The notes under the pieces were generated by a model. It ran no database searches. It saw only the letters and a program-made list of their open reading frames with translations, and was not told the DNA's origin. A program made the position numbers and the translations under genes. Below are positions 10,649-22,734 of a DNA stretch of 64,000 bases, one piece after another. Within the stretch, counting starts at the first letter, position 1. The number at the start of each line of letters is the position of its first letter. Source of the stretch: Artemia franciscana (taxonomy: Eukaryota; Arthropoda; Branchiopoda; Anostraca; Artemiidae); contig NC_088868.1 of NCBI RefSeq assembly GCF_032884065.1, forward strand, positions 10,664,335 to 10,728,334, read 5' to 3'.

Positions 10649-11921
10649 TTAGTGACTTCTTTGGTGTTGCGTCAGATTATCACTAGAAGCAAAGCTCTTT
10701 TTGCATATTTCACACTTGTAAGGTTTTTCCCCAGTGTGAATTCTTCGGTGTCTAGATAGATGAGAACTACAACTGAACTTTTTCATACAAATATCACACA
10801 TGTAAGGGTTTTCTCCTGAATGAATTCTTTGATGCATAGATAAATGAGACTTAGAGACAAAGCTTTTTCCACATACTTGACACTTGAAAGGTTTCTCCCC
10901 AGTATGAATCCTTCGATGTATTGTTAAATTAGAATTTATGATGAAGCATTTCATACATATATCACACTGGTAAGGTTTTTCCCCTGAATGGGTTCTTTGA
11001 TGCTTAGATAATTCAGGGCTAGAAATGAAGCACTTTTCACATACTTGATACTTGAAAGGTTTCTCCCCACTATGAATCCTTCGATGTATTGTTAAATTAG
11101 AATTTATGATGAAGCATTTCATACATATATCACACTGGTAAGGTTTTTCCCCCTGAATGGGTTATTTGATGCTTAGATAATTCAGGGCTAGAAATGAAGC
11201 ACTTTTCACATACTTGACACTTGAAAGGTTTCTCCCCACTATGAATCCTTCGATGTATTGTTAAGTTAGAATTTGTGCTGAACAATTTCATACATATATC
11301 ACACTTGAAAGGTTTCTCCCCGTTGTGAATTCTTTGGTGGTGTAGTTAAGGAAGAAATTTGACTAAATTTTTTCATACATATATCACACTTGAAAGGTTT
11401 CTCACCAGTGTGAATCCTTTGATGTTTTGTTAAATAAGAACTTTGGCTGTACTTTTTCATGCATACAACACACTTGAAAGGATTCTCCCCTGTGTGGATT
11501 CTTTGGTGTGTAGTTAAGGAAGAACTATGACTGAATTTTTTCATACATACATCACACTTGAAAGGTTTCTCGCCGGTATGGATTCTTTGGTGTTTATACA
11601 GATCAGGACTTTGTCTGAACTTTTTCATGCATATATCACACTTGAAAGGTTTCTCCCCAGTATGAATTATTTTGTGTCTCGATAGATGAGAATTACAGCT
11701 GAACTTTTTCCTACATATACCACACTCAAAAAGTTTTTTTCCAGAATGACTTCTTTGGTATTCAGACATGTCTTCCATCACTTGGACGTGATCTGCTCCC
11801 CCATGTTGAAAATTTGAATCTGTTTCTTGTTTTTGACATAAATTGATTAAGCCAGGCATACTACGTATTCCTTTTAAATGGTTGGGAAGATCCTTCTCAA
11901 ACAAAGATGAGACAGAGACAT
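10649..11921 (-). pseudogene. ZNF-A: C2H2 zinc-finger exon, array interrupted by frameshifts
   Basis: This is a terminal-type exon of a multi-finger protein, expected to be nuclear and DNA-binding. A splice acceptor (pyrimidine run then AG at 11923-11922) opens the exon in phase 1, giving (D)VSVSSLFEKDLP, then MPGLINLCQKQETDSNF, the module shared with ZNF-B and ZNF-C. About a dozen C2H2 units follow with TGEKPF linkers, typified by CDICMKKFxxSxxLxxHxRIH. The frame shifts by one base near 11340 and again near 11150, and the array stops at 10649 after HQRSH, so five fingers lie in the first frame and five in the last. A 168-bp two-finger unit is repeated almost exactly (about 10855-11190). It may be a pseudogene, or the shifts may be assembly errors in a recently duplicated array. 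Confidence 0.8.
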
Positions 11922-12940
11922 CTAAAAAAAAGCCCAACTAAAATATTTTTTCTAGATTTGTTGATCAGCAATATATTTAAAATTGAGCTTTAACAGCAAA
12001 TTAGAAAGTTATTGTACATTAATTCGGACAACTTTTCTTCAAGTAATCAATTCGTGGAAAATAATCTGACAACAAAAATTGTCAATTTTTTCAATTGACA
12101 TCAATCAAAGATATCAATTATTAAATCCGCTACAGCTATTTTTAAAACTAAAGGTATTTCAAGACCCCTTTGATAAGATTACACACTAAAACTGTCCTAA
12201 GTCCTTTCTTTGATTTTATTTTTAACAAGAAACATGTATCTATCGGTACAAACCGTAAAATCTAGCTCTTGTTCAGTCAATATTGTTAATTTTTCAATAA
12301 ACTAATTGACATACTAGCATATTTTATCATAAGCATTTTAAACAATTGTAAATAGAACCTCAAACCATTTCACGTAAACATGCCAAAACTAGGCTTAAAA
12401 ATTCGTTTATATACATAACACTACACACCAAAAATTAGACCTCGGAGAAATCAGATATGGTTGAAAAAATTGTAATATTTCGTGTTCGGATAATAAAATA
12501 AAGAGCGAGGTGTCTGGAAGTTTTTTATTATCGCTAAGAAATACGTTTTCAACTCCTGCATTACAAGAAAATTTGTATAAGATATTTTTTAAATGCTCTG
12601 TAGAGGACATACTATTTAACATTTTTAACAGTCAACTTGATTGCATCGTAGCTTATAGAACCGCCTGACATCCAAATGGAACCAAATAATACTTTCAAGT
12701 TCTACATTTATCAATTTCTACATCTATATTTTCTACATCAACATTTTCTCCCCTTTCAAGTTTTACTTTTACCAATGCCAGCTGAATAGCCAAATGTTTG
12801 GAAAATACGCACAACAATGGCCAGAATAAACAATGCTAAACAGAAAGGAATCCCTTAAATTAACTATAAATCAATGGAAAGGAGTCCATAATTTGCTAAG
12901 TGGTGACTTGTGCCAGAATTATTTCTTACCCCTGAAAGTG
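11922..12940 (-). other. Intron upstream of the ZNF-A exon
   Basis: The minus-strand sequence upstream of the acceptor is AT-rich with no coding content. Bases 12044-12361 are present again in inverted orientation at 16473-16790. A diverged relative of the acceptor-proximal part lies before the ZNF-B exon at about 41900-42010, sharing gtcttgaaatacct and attattgatat. I found no upstream ZNF-A exon resembling ZNF-B exon 1. Confidence 0.65.
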
Positions 12941-13250
12941 TTTTTTTCAAGTGTGGCGTAAACAGATAAATCAGAACCAAAAGTAAAGCATTTTTCACAT
13001 ACTTAGTACTAAAAAAAACTATTTCCACTGGTCTTCCAGGTATAGATAAGTAAGAACTTCGACTAGATTTTGTATTACATATATCCTACTTGAAGAATTT
13101 CCACGGAATGGATTCTTTGGTGCTTAGTTAAATGGTAATTCATAAAAGTTTTTACATATTTGCAAATAAAAAATATCTCTGTCGTTTAAATCCTTTGGTC
13201 CTTAGGTAAATGGGACTCGGAGCTGCATGTTTTCTTACACATGCGTATAT
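12940..13250 (-). pseudogene. Orphan decayed C2H2 fingers
   Basis: Minus-strand words typical of fingers from this family survive: complements of catttttcacatacttag (CEKxF-type), ggattctttggtgcttag (HQRIH-type) and acttcgactagattttgtattacatata. They are in mixed frames with many losses. They sit upstream of the ZNF-A exon, so they derive from a separate older finger exon or a tandem duplicate, not from the present array. Confidence 0.6.
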
Positions 13251-15085
13251 CAAAATCCAAATATTATTTCTGGCATATGTATAACTAAGCCCTATCCAAA
13301 TGAGCCCATTTAACTGACTCTTCGTTCTATTTAGCCCCGTTGAAATCAATTAGCTGAAATTCTGTGCAACTCACTCCACATTAAACTCATCCCTATCTAA
13401 ATGAAACTTTGTTAAGCCAGATCCCCGTTCAACTTAACCACTATACAACTCAATTCTTATTTAAATCAACCTCTATATAATTCAACATTAGTTTAAATTA
13501 AACATTGTTTGAGTCAACTCAACCCATGGATTATAAATAAGTTTGAACTAGCATTGATTAGAAGCTAAAAATTCCATTTTTGGTCCGGTCGCTATGCAAA
13601 TACTATAATTGGATAATTGTAGGATGTGGCAATTGGGAAAAAATCTTCGGCAATTTTGCAGAAGAAGTTTCTTAAGAAGTTTTTGCAGAAGAAGTTTTAT
13701 TTTTTAACTTTTGGATAAAGTGTGCTAAGCAGCATTAAACAAGTGACCAATTAAAGCTTTCCTCCATGGGGTGGAGAAAATATACTGAAATTCCCAAAAC
13801 CTGGGATGGAAAGAACAGAATTCCCAAGCATTTGTTTTCATAATTACTTTTAGAGTAGGAAAGAATGTCAAAAGCATCTATCATTAATGAATCAGCTTAG
13901 TATTTGAATGACTAGTTTTTTAAACTCTTGCGTTATTTTAAACTTGCAAAAAGGAATGGGAGGGGATGTACTAATTAGTAGGATTTTAAACACTAATTTA
14001 AGGGATTCCCATCACAGAGATAGACACCATATGGTTCCAGTCCTTACACTTCAGAAATGACACTAAAATCACATTTCGGTGCCATAGAACATTTTATGAT
14101 GGTGTTATGATGACGAAAGTATTAAACACACGTAAATGCTAGTATTAGCTTTGAAATGAATTCAAGCACCTCTCTAAGATTTTCTAGGGCTCTTGGGGCA
14201 ATGCAGAAACAAAATAGAACAAAAAAGAAGTTAGGAGCGCTTCTAGCCTTTAAAAAAATTCTATAAATGTTTCAAGAATTAACTAGTATTACCAGCAAAA
14301 ATCTAAATGATACACTGGCGGATCTAGAGGGAGGGGCGGGGAGCCCCGGGTGCCCCAAGATTTTCTCTGGTGCCCTCTTTCCAAGTTTTTTCTTTTTTTC
14401 ACTTAAAAAAAATTTGTCAACTTGGTCAATTATTAGAACCTTTGTCACATTGCCCCCCCCCCCCCAAGATTTTGCTCATTGGCGCCCTTGTCACATTACT
14501 CCCCCCTCCCCTCAGATTTTGCCCAAGATATACCTCTGAAATGATAGCCGCAAATGTTCTTACATAACGGTGTTTGCTTAAACATATATTTAAGCTGTTG
14601 GCTACTATGGGCCTTGATTTTCTGTCTTAAATTGCAGCTAATCATGAGATTCAAGAAAGTTCGAGCCCTGAAAATGAAAGGTTTCGCCAATTTTAAATGT
14701 ATAAGACAGAAGGATAGATAGTTGTTTTTCAAGAATAGAGAAGAAATAGAGTTTGGCATTTAAGGAGCATAAAAAACATTTAAATAAGAATGAACCAATA
14801 AATAAAACTCTTTTATTCGAGTCAACTTCTATTACTTCTGATAAAACGGGCCAAACTGTACTTCAAGGTATATTGCCAATTTGAGGGGAGCTGAACTGAC
14901 TGGGGGTTGATTAAACAAAGAGGTTGGGTCAAAACGAGACGGGTCTGTATGAGAATTGATTCAAATGACGGTTGAGTGGCTTAGAGGTTGAACTGAATAA
15001 AAATTGAGTTGTACAACAGGTTTGAGTTACACAAGGGCGAAGTTTCAAAAGAGTTCAGTTAAATTAGATGCGATACATGGCTGTT
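13251..15085. other. Intergenic; C/G-rich repeat with a hAT-like end at 14310-14540
   Basis: No gene is supported. Near 14312 the phrase cactggcggatctag followed by a G-rich block looks like a hAT-type terminal inverted repeat, and two similar C-rich half-units with aagattttg follow up to 14525. The open frames over this block come from the repeat. The remainder is unrecognised. Confidence 0.4.
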
Positions 15086-15111
15086 GAGAGAGAGAGAAAG
15101 AGAGATAGAGA

Positions 15112-15154
<43 letters not shown>
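15086..15154. repeat. (GA)n microsatellite
   Basis: A nearly pure GA dinucleotide tract of about 69 bases with a few interruptions in its first half. Confidence 0.95.
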
Positions 15155-15155
<1 letters not shown>

Positions 15156-15244
15156 ATTTCATTTTAAAAACGACTTTAACAGCAAGTGGCACCGAATTAG
15201 CGGTTGTGTCAGGTAAAACAGTCAGATAAAACTTGTCAAATAAA

Positions 15245-16472
15245 AACAAGGGCTAAGAGCTTATATGGCACTTGTGACGAGGCAAGAAGAGCTAAATATC
15301 AAAATTCATTAAGATCTGATCACCCACTGGTAAGTTAGAAATACCCCAATTTTACTAATTTTTCCTCTCCCTTCAGCCCCCCAGATGGTCAAATTCAAGC
15401 CCCCCTGACACGCCTACCAATTTTTATCATCCTAGCACGTCCAGAAGCACCAAACTGGCCAAAGCACTGAACCCCACCACCTAACTTCCCCAAAGAGAGC
15501 GGATCCATCCCGGTTACGTCAATCATGTATCTACAACATTTACAAGCGGTTTCCAAGATTTACGGTTTCCCCCTCCAACTCCCCCCAACGTCAACAGATC
15601 TGGTCAGGATTTGAATGTTCTTAAGTTAAAAATAGCTCAATTTTTGTAATTTTTTTAATTTAACAATCCCCAACTCCTCAACGGATCAGTACCAATTATG
15701 TCAATCTCGTATCTATAACTTGTGCTTATTCTTCCCATCAAGTTTCATCCCGATCTCTCCACTCTAAGCGTTTTCCAAGATTTCTGTTTCCCCCTCCAGC
15801 CTTTTATGTCCCCAGATCCAACTTGAATTGAAAATGGAGCATCTGAGACATAAGATTCTTCTATATATGAAGTTTCATTAAGATCCGATAACCCATTCGT
15901 AAGATACCTTGATTTTCTCGTTTTCCAAGAATTCCGGTTTCCCCCACCAACTCCCTTCAATGTCATCAGATCTGATCGGGATTTAAAATGAGAGTTCTAA
16001 AGCGCAATATCCTTCTAGATATCAAATTTCATTAAGATCTGATGAGCCGTTCGTAAGTTACAAATACCTCATTTTTTTTCTAATTTTTCCAAATTACTCC
16101 CCCCCCCATCCAACTCCACCAAATAGAGCGGATCCGGTCCGGTTATTTCAGTCACCTATCTTGGACTTGTGCTTATTCTTTCCACCAAGTTTCATCCTTA
16201 TCTCTCCGCTTTAAGCTTTTTCCATGATTTCCGCCACTGCCTAATGACACTGGATCCGGCTGGGATTTAAAATAGAGATCTGAGTTTCGAGGTCCTTCTA
16301 AATAGGAAATTTCATCAAGATACGATCACTCTTTCGTAAGTTAAAAATACCTAATTTTTTCTAATTTTCAGAATTAACCCTCCCCCCCATCAACTGCCCC
16401 AAAGAGAACAGGTCCGTTCCAGTTATGTCAATGCTGTATCTAGGACTTATGCTTATTTTTCCCACCAAGTTT
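15245..16472 (+). repeat. Composite repeat, copy 1
   Basis: It starts with the terminal module aacaagggctaagagctta, catatggcacttgtgacgagg-like, also found at 24365, 44552 and (inverted) 37459. The body consists of units of about 280-300 bases, each holding a gatccgatcacccgttcgta-like phrase, a C-rich block, an agagcggatccggtccggtt-like phrase and a ccaccaagtttcatcccgat-like phrase. It ends abruptly at 16472, where an inverted copy of ZNF-A intron sequence begins. It shows no coding capacity and its class is unknown. Confidence 0.75.
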
Positions 16473-16790
16473 GAGGTTCAATTTACAATTGTTTAGGATG
16501 CTTATGATAAAATATGATAGTATGTCAATTAGTTGATTGAAAAATTAACAATATTGACTGAACAAGAGCTAGATTTTAGGGTTTGTACCAATAGATACAT
16601 GTTTCTTGTTAAAAATAAAATCAAAGAAAGGACTTAGGACAGTTTTAGTGTTTAATCTTATCAAAGGGGTCTTGAAATACCTTTAGTTTTAAAAATCGCT
16701 GTAGCGGATTTGACAATTGATATCTTTGATTGATGTCAATTTAAAAAATTGACAATTTTTGTTGTCAGATTATTTTCCACGAATTGATTA
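16473..16790 (+). repeat. Inverted copy of ZNF-A intron sequence (12044-12361)
   Basis: About 318 bases match the reverse complement of 12044-12361 with only scattered differences by eye. There is no zinc-finger exon after it, so it is an orphan copy separated from its source by about 4.1 kb in head-to-head orientation. It also resembles the sequence before ZNF-B exon 2. Confidence 0.85.
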
Positions 16791-18470
16791 TTGAAAAAAA
16801 TTATTGAATTATTGAAAAAAATTGACAGAGTGGGCCCTTGTCTGATTCATTGACTTGCGCCATGCCAAGATTGAACATTCTCTAGATGGCCAAATCAAGA
16901 CAAGTCAACCCAAATAGAAATCCTTCCCAAATACAAAAGAGAAAAACTTCCAGATCACTCTATAATGGAAACTAAATACAGAAAGTTAGGTTAGATCAAA
17001 AGGGCTAAAAAACAGTATCTAATTGAGCAAAGTTATGTAAAATGAAAACCTTCACATCTTGTTACCAAATATGAATTTAGAAAAATTGTAAATATCAATA
17101 AATAGCTAAAAATCTAAGCTATGCATCAATATGGTTATTTTTAAAATAATTTAAGATAAAACACTTGAAATTATTAGTTTGTTGACTTACCAAGAATGAC
17201 CTGTTTTTGAAAAAGAACAATTATCCTGTTTTGATGCATATATGCTTTCAGTGTTTCAGTTTTATTCACATATTAACAGAAAGCTGATTTTAAAAATCTA
17301 ACTTTTATTGCTTGATATCTATTGTATAAATCACAAATATTAAATATACTTTTTTCTTTTCAATTGCTTGCCAGAAGAGACCACATTTTTAGTTTTTGCT
17401 GGCAAATTATTGGTGAAAATTTCACCAAGAAAGCAGGGCTCTTGTTACTACCCTCACATTACATCATACTGTAGTAAAACAGGGCTGATCCAAAAAAACC
17501 ATCCCTAATTTTCCAGAATGCCAAAGAAAAGTGGTCTTTCCCAAAAAAAGGTCTTTTATACCCTAGCAGCACTAATCATGCTAGGAAATAAAGCAATAGA
17601 CATCCACCATGAAAACATTAAAAACAAACCAAATGCTACAAAAACAAAATTAACAAGCCAAAAGAAAATTAGTGAGGACACAAAGGGACACTATTAAGCC
17701 TATACCAGCCAAAAAGTAATTTAGTGGGAACTCATTGAGCCCTGAATGGGCTATAAAACACAAGGGGTATCACAGTAGAAACCTAGTGGTATCCAGGAAA
17801 TTTCTTGATGCTTTACATCCACTTTGTTTCTTTTACCTCTATAGATCCAGTTCTAGTTCCTCTATAGATCTGATGGAAAAATAATTATTTAACAATCAGC
17901 CAGTGTTGCCAATGCTTTAGAAAAAAAGTACTACAAAACACCCTAAAATTATACCCCTGATCAAAAATGTGTACCATGTCTATTCTTTTTTTAACATACA
18001 AAATTGTTTTGGTGCTATGTGCAACACATGGACAATTGGATAAATACATTGCAATAAAGATAACAAAGTATCAGATATCTTCTTTCAAAGATATTTGGGA
18101 GATCTACTTTCTCTGTGGAGTCCATTTTGGTGTCACTTATGCAAATAGCAGAATTTCCGTTCAATAGCAAAAAATCAACAACCTTAGTCTTTATCTTCAA
18201 AACTGAACTGACATTTTCAACTATAGGCTCAAAATTAAATATAACATACAAGCCACAGCCAATTATACACATTTGAGGAACTTTGACTTATTCCAGGTAA
18301 AAAAAAAAAATTGAAAACAAGAAACAAGAACTGCAAGTAAAATGCAGAGAGACCGATGGGCAGACATAAAATGCAATCAAAAGACTGTATGGCACTAAAG
18401 GTCATCATCCGAGTCAGAAACTGTAACATCACTTGCAGCAGCAGATTTCTTGTATCCTCTTCCAGTACTT
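16791..18470. other. No gene recognised
   Basis: AT-rich sequence without a supportable ORF, RNA gene or clear repeat. Short open frames near 17967-18272 lie on opposite strands over the same bases and show no domain. Confidence 0.4.
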
Positions 18471-18472
18471 CT

Positions 18473-18673
18473 CTAGTTAGGGTGTGTCACCATGCTCATA
18501 GGGGGCTTCCAGTCCTTGGTAACAACACTCTTAGCACCCAGAAGAGCATTCAGGGTAGTAAAGCTGAGTTTGTTCCTCAACTTGGTCTTGTTGAGATTGA
18601 CAGCAGAAAAGGTCCTCTCAGCACAAGTAGATGAATGAGGTAGGATCAGCATTTTCATCATGAATTCACCCAA
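18473..18673 (-). pseudogene. hAT transposase C-terminal (dimerisation) fragment
   Basis: The minus strand reads LILPHSSTCAERTFSAVNLN, then KTKLRNKLSFTTLNALLGAK. This matches the hATC dimerisation region, whose hallmark is a Ser/Cys-xx-ERxFS core followed by a K.R..L....L..L pattern. Only about 65 residues remain and no catalytic core is visible upstream, so this is a transposon fossil. The flanking sequence at 18697-18775 is inverted at 22740-22812 on the far side of the LINE at 18830-21798. Confidence 0.75.
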
Positions 18674-18865
18674 GAATAGAAAAAGGTGTGAGCTTAAATA
18701 AAATCATCAATATTTTGTTGGGTCCTGGTATCTAGCATTTGGCATAGACAATAGATATACCCAACATTTGACATAGGTTTTCCCAAATTGCCAAGGCCTT
18801 AGGACTGCGTACCCTACACTGTGTAACATATTAAGTGATATGCAAGAAACGCCGTTAGTAATATG

Positions 18866-21619
18866 ACTATGTGAGACGTTTGCATCGAATAGAGATAATT
18901 TTTCAGTGTGGGATTTCCAGTTTCCAGGATATGTTAGTGAAAGAAAAGAACGACAGGTTATGGAGCGAGGCGGTCTGGCTTTGTTGATAAAGGAAGGAGT
19001 TTCATATTGGGTAAGGGAGGATCTCTCACTTTGGCTTGAAGGAAGACTTGAGACTCTTTGTATTGAAATAGAAGATAAATCTGATAAAAATGTAGTTGTT
19101 GGTTTAGTCTATAAGACACCGTCATTTAATGAGGAAGTTTTTATTGAGGAAATGGAGCATTTAATGGAGAAATTTAGTAATGATCATAAATATAAAGTAG
19201 TAATGGGGGATTTCAATATTCACCTCCTTAAAAGTACAAGCCGCCTAGATTTTCTTAACTCTATGATTTCATCATTCCAGTACCCCCTGGTAACTATTCC
19301 TACACAAGTAACTGATAAGTCTGTGACTCTTATCAATAATATATTTGTGGATGGAATGCTGCTTGAAAGTTCGTATGCTGATGTTCTACTCACGGATGGA
19401 TCCGACCATCTTTTTCTTCTTACTAAAATAAAAAAATCTTACAGGATTATAAATAAGAGTGGTCAAATAAATAAAACATATTTTCGTGATTTAAGAAAAG
19501 ATAATTTAAAAAAATTTGAGAGAGAAATGGATGATGCAGATTTTACTCCAGTTTTTGAAGAAGATAACCCGTCGGTTGCGTACGATATTTTTGTTGCAAT
19601 ATTTACAAAGATATTGAATGATACGTGTCCTCTAAGAAGACTTAAAAGAGGTAGTACGAAATTCCCAAAGAAACCATGGATTACACAGGGCATTCTAAAT
19701 TCTATAAGTCGGAAAAATGAATTGTATAAAATATACCTAGGTGAACTATCTGTCATTAATTTTCAGCAGTTTAAAAGTTACTGGAATACTTTAAAGGGGT
19801 TAAAACGGAAAGCTGAAAAAAAGTTTTTACAAAATGAATTTATGAAGCATAAATGTGATATGAAAAAAACATGGAAAACAGTAAATTCACTCCTGGGTCA
19901 AAAGGGTAAAATAGAAGTTATTAATAAATTACAAACAGAGAGGGGGAATTTGACTACCCCAAACGATGTTGCAAATTATTTATGTGATTATTTTTCTAGT
20001 GAGGGAGCAAAACTTTGTGACGATGCTCGGAAAAGAATTAAGCGGCCTCCCAAAATAGTTCAGTCGGAAATTCCAGTAGAAAATCAGTTGGTTTTTAATG
20101 TTTGTAGCATAAGTGAAGTGAGTACAATTATCAGTAGAATCCAATCAAACTCAAGTGGCGTAGATGGGATCTCTCTTAAGATTGCTAAATCAGTTATAAC
20201 ACCAGTTGTATGTAATTTGATTAATAAGTCTATGGAAAAAGGAATTTTCCCGGAAGTTTTGAAGGTGGCTAAAATAATACCATTGCACAAAGGAGGTAAG
20301 AGAGACGACCCTTCAAACAAAAGACCCATTTCTATCCTCCCTTTTTTTTCAAAAATATATGAAAAGGTGATAGGATCCAGGCTAACTGATTACGTTGAAA
20401 ATAATACAATTCTTATAAATACTCAATTTGGTTTTAGAAAAAAAATGTCCACAGAAATGGCAACCATTAAACTTGTTGACTGGGTAAATACGTCGTTTGA
20501 AGTGGGTCTGATTCCAGCTGCTTTATTCCTGGATTTGAAAAAGGCTTTTGACATGATTGACCATAAACAGTTATTACTTGAGCTGAAAAAATCGGTGTTA
20601 CCGAAAAGAGTTTGTCTTGGTTTGAATCTTATTTAAGTGACCAAAAGCAGGTTATGGTGAATGGGTGTTTTACTTCTGAAGCTAGTACGATAACTTGCGG
20701 AGTACCCCAGGGCTCTATACTAGGTCCTCTTTTATTTTTAATATTCATAGATTGGATTAAGTATTATTTGTCAGAGGCTGGTATAATCCTTTTTGCAGAT
20801 GATACTCTTTTACTTGTAGCTGCTACATCAGTTGATCTACTTTTTGATAAAATGATAAAGGCAATGGCCGAGTTTATTGAGTGGGCAGATTTCAATCTTT
20901 TGACATTAAATTATAATAAAACTAACTACATTCTATTTTCTCGGATATCTAGTATTGAAACTAATTTGGAATTAATAATAAACAGAAATCAAATGAAAAG
21001 AGTAAAGGTAACAAAGTATTTAGGTTTTATGATTGATGAAAATCCATCATGGAAAACGCATTCAAATATTATAGCTTCAAAGTTGTCCAGATCTCTGGGT
21101 GTGCTTCGCCGTTTTAAAAAGCTAGTATCCTATAAAATTATTTGGTTACTTTATTTTGCTATTTTTTACCCGTATATTTGCTATGGTTGCTCTTTATGGG
21201 TTAGTAATTTTGTATCATGTTATAAAAAAATCCAAAAAATCCAAAATAAAGCCATTAAACTTTTATCACCTAAAACTTTATTTACTCATAATATTAATGA
21301 ACTTTATACTAAGAATTAACTTTTTGATATTTCAAAAACAAGAGACTACCAAGTTAGTATTTTCACATATAAATTTATTAATAATATGCTTCCCTCTTCT
21401 TTCGAAAATTTTTTCTCCATTAATTGTGATCTTCATAGCCACGATACACGAGGGGCATCACATCTGGTACACCCATTTAGAAATACGGCTAGAGCTTCTT
21501 TCGTGATTAGAAATTTTGCCCCCTCTGTATGGGATATTATTCCAATTGAAATGAGAAATTTGAGTCATTTGGCTTCCTACAAGGCTGTTGTTAAGAGATT
21601 CTTCCTTGCAAAAGACTAG
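18866..21619 (+). pseudogene. LINE ORF2: AP endonuclease and reverse transcriptase, nearly intact
   Basis: The longest stretch (18906-20636) carries the endonuclease from LCETF and GGLALLI through VMGDFNIHLL and DGSDHLFLLTKI, a long linker, then RT motifs: KIIPLHKGG, RPISILPFFSKIYEKV, FGFRKKMSTEMA and motif A FLDLKKAFDMIDH. The next frame (from about 20612) continues SWFESYLSDQKQVMVNG, motif B CGVPQGSILGPLLFLIFI, motif C LFADDTLLL, and the thumb-like region with TKYLGFMIDE. After one stop at 21317 the same frame continues to 21619 with RGASHLVHPFRNTARASF, SVWDIIP and a terminal FLAKD. By family it would nick target DNA and reverse transcribe its RNA there; this copy is inactive. Confidence 0.9.
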
Positions 21620-21707
21620 TATGGTAAGGATGCAAAAGTATAGTAATAATGCGTGAGTGTCATAAGTAGAATCTTTGTATGTAGTAATATGTAGAGTAGA
21701 GATGACT

Positions 21708-21752
21708 GCCACCTGCTGCCAGCAACCCCCTCGGGGCTTTCTTAGCAGGTGC
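21708..21752 (+). other. 3' UTR stem-loop of the LINE
   Basis: gccacctgct (21708-21717) pairs with agcaggtgc (21744-21752), with an inner cccc/gggg helix between. Stem-loops at this position are known in several LINE clades as the recognition site for their own reverse transcriptase; that role here is inference. Confidence 0.6.
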
Positions 21753-21798
21753 AGCAAAATGTTTTGTATACAAGTTTTTTTGAAATAAATAATCTAAT

Positions 21799-22450
21799 CT
21801 TATTGATGATTTGTATTAAGCTCAGAAACGAACCAATCACAATTCATCTGTAGTGAGGTAGGTCAGGGCTAGGGTGCCAACAGCTATCCAGCATTTGGCA
21901 TGGGGTATCCAACTTTATGCATAGACTATGTTTCAGTTTTTCTGTAAGCAACTAGTTACATTGTAAAATTAGATCTAGTTTTTGTGTTAGCAATTAGTTA
22001 CATTGTAAAATTGGACCTGAATAGCCATATCTTATTGATGATTTGTGTTAAGCTCAGAAACCAACCAATCACAATTCATCCGTAGTGAGGTAGGTCAGGG
22101 CTAGGGTGCCAACAGCTATCCAGCATTTGGCATGGGGTATCCAACTTTATGCATAGACTATGTTTCAGTTTTTCTGTAAGCAACTAGTTACATTGTAAAA
22201 TTAGATCTAGTTTTTGTGTTAGCAATTAGTTACATTGTAAAATTGGACCTGAATAGCCATATTTTATTGATGATTTGTGTTAAGCTCAGAAACCAACCAA
22301 TCGAAATTCATCTACAGTGAGGTAGGTCAGGGCTAGGGTGCCAACAGCTATCCAGCATTTGGCATAGGGTATCCAACTTTATGCATAGGCTAGGTTTCAG
22401 TTTTTGTGTAAGCAAATAGTTACATTGTAAAACTGGACCTAAATACCCAA
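21799..22450. repeat. 232-bp tandem repeat array, about 2.8 units
   Basis: Units begin at 21799, 22031 and 22263 with (c/t)ttattgatgatttgt(a/g)tt. The first two are nearly identical and the third is more diverged and shorter. Each full unit contains an internal duplication of roughly 43 bases ending ttacattgtaaaatt. A diverged copy lies at 22800-22980. There is no coding sequence. Confidence 0.9.
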
Positions 22451-22492
22451 ATGCATCAGTCATAACAATCAGTGTAGGCTCAAGGTGGTATC

Positions 22493-22520
<28 letters not shown>
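22493..22520. repeat. Poly(T) run
   Basis: 28 consecutive T. It may be the tail of a minus-strand retroposon, but no such body is recognisable to its left. Confidence 0.85.
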
Positions 22521-22523
<3 letters not shown>

Positions 22524-22734
22524 AAGGTTAGACAGAAGTCAGGCTGTTTGGCTTAATTCCTGACAGATTCCTTTCTCCTTGTGAAGCATGGTCCCCTCCT
22601 GCTGAAGATAAATTGTGGAGTCTGAAAATGATTGAGTGGATAGTCTTTGTATGTTTTGTGTCTATTCAGGCAAGACTTTCTGTATTATATCCCCTTGCTT
22701 TTCAATTCTGTTATTAAAAGAATGTTTGCAGTCA

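Larger units (their letters stand above)
18830..21798 (+). mobile_element. Young 5'-truncated LINE (Jockey/CR1-like)
   Basis: The element holds most of ORF2 and a 3' UTR but no ORF1, so it was truncated during insertion somewhere near 18830 in the N-terminal endonuclease region. Damage is light: one in-frame stop near 18863, one frameshift near 20600 and one in-frame stop at 21317-21319. The 3' UTR contains a stem-loop at 21708-21752 and ends around 21798 in aaataaataatctaatc, immediately before a 232-bp tandem array. It is a relative of the element at 1-4150 but a different family. Confidence 0.88.

Noticed and set aside
15064-15249. Minus-strand frame with Ser-Leu repeats
   Set aside because: Translation of the (GA)n microsatellite.
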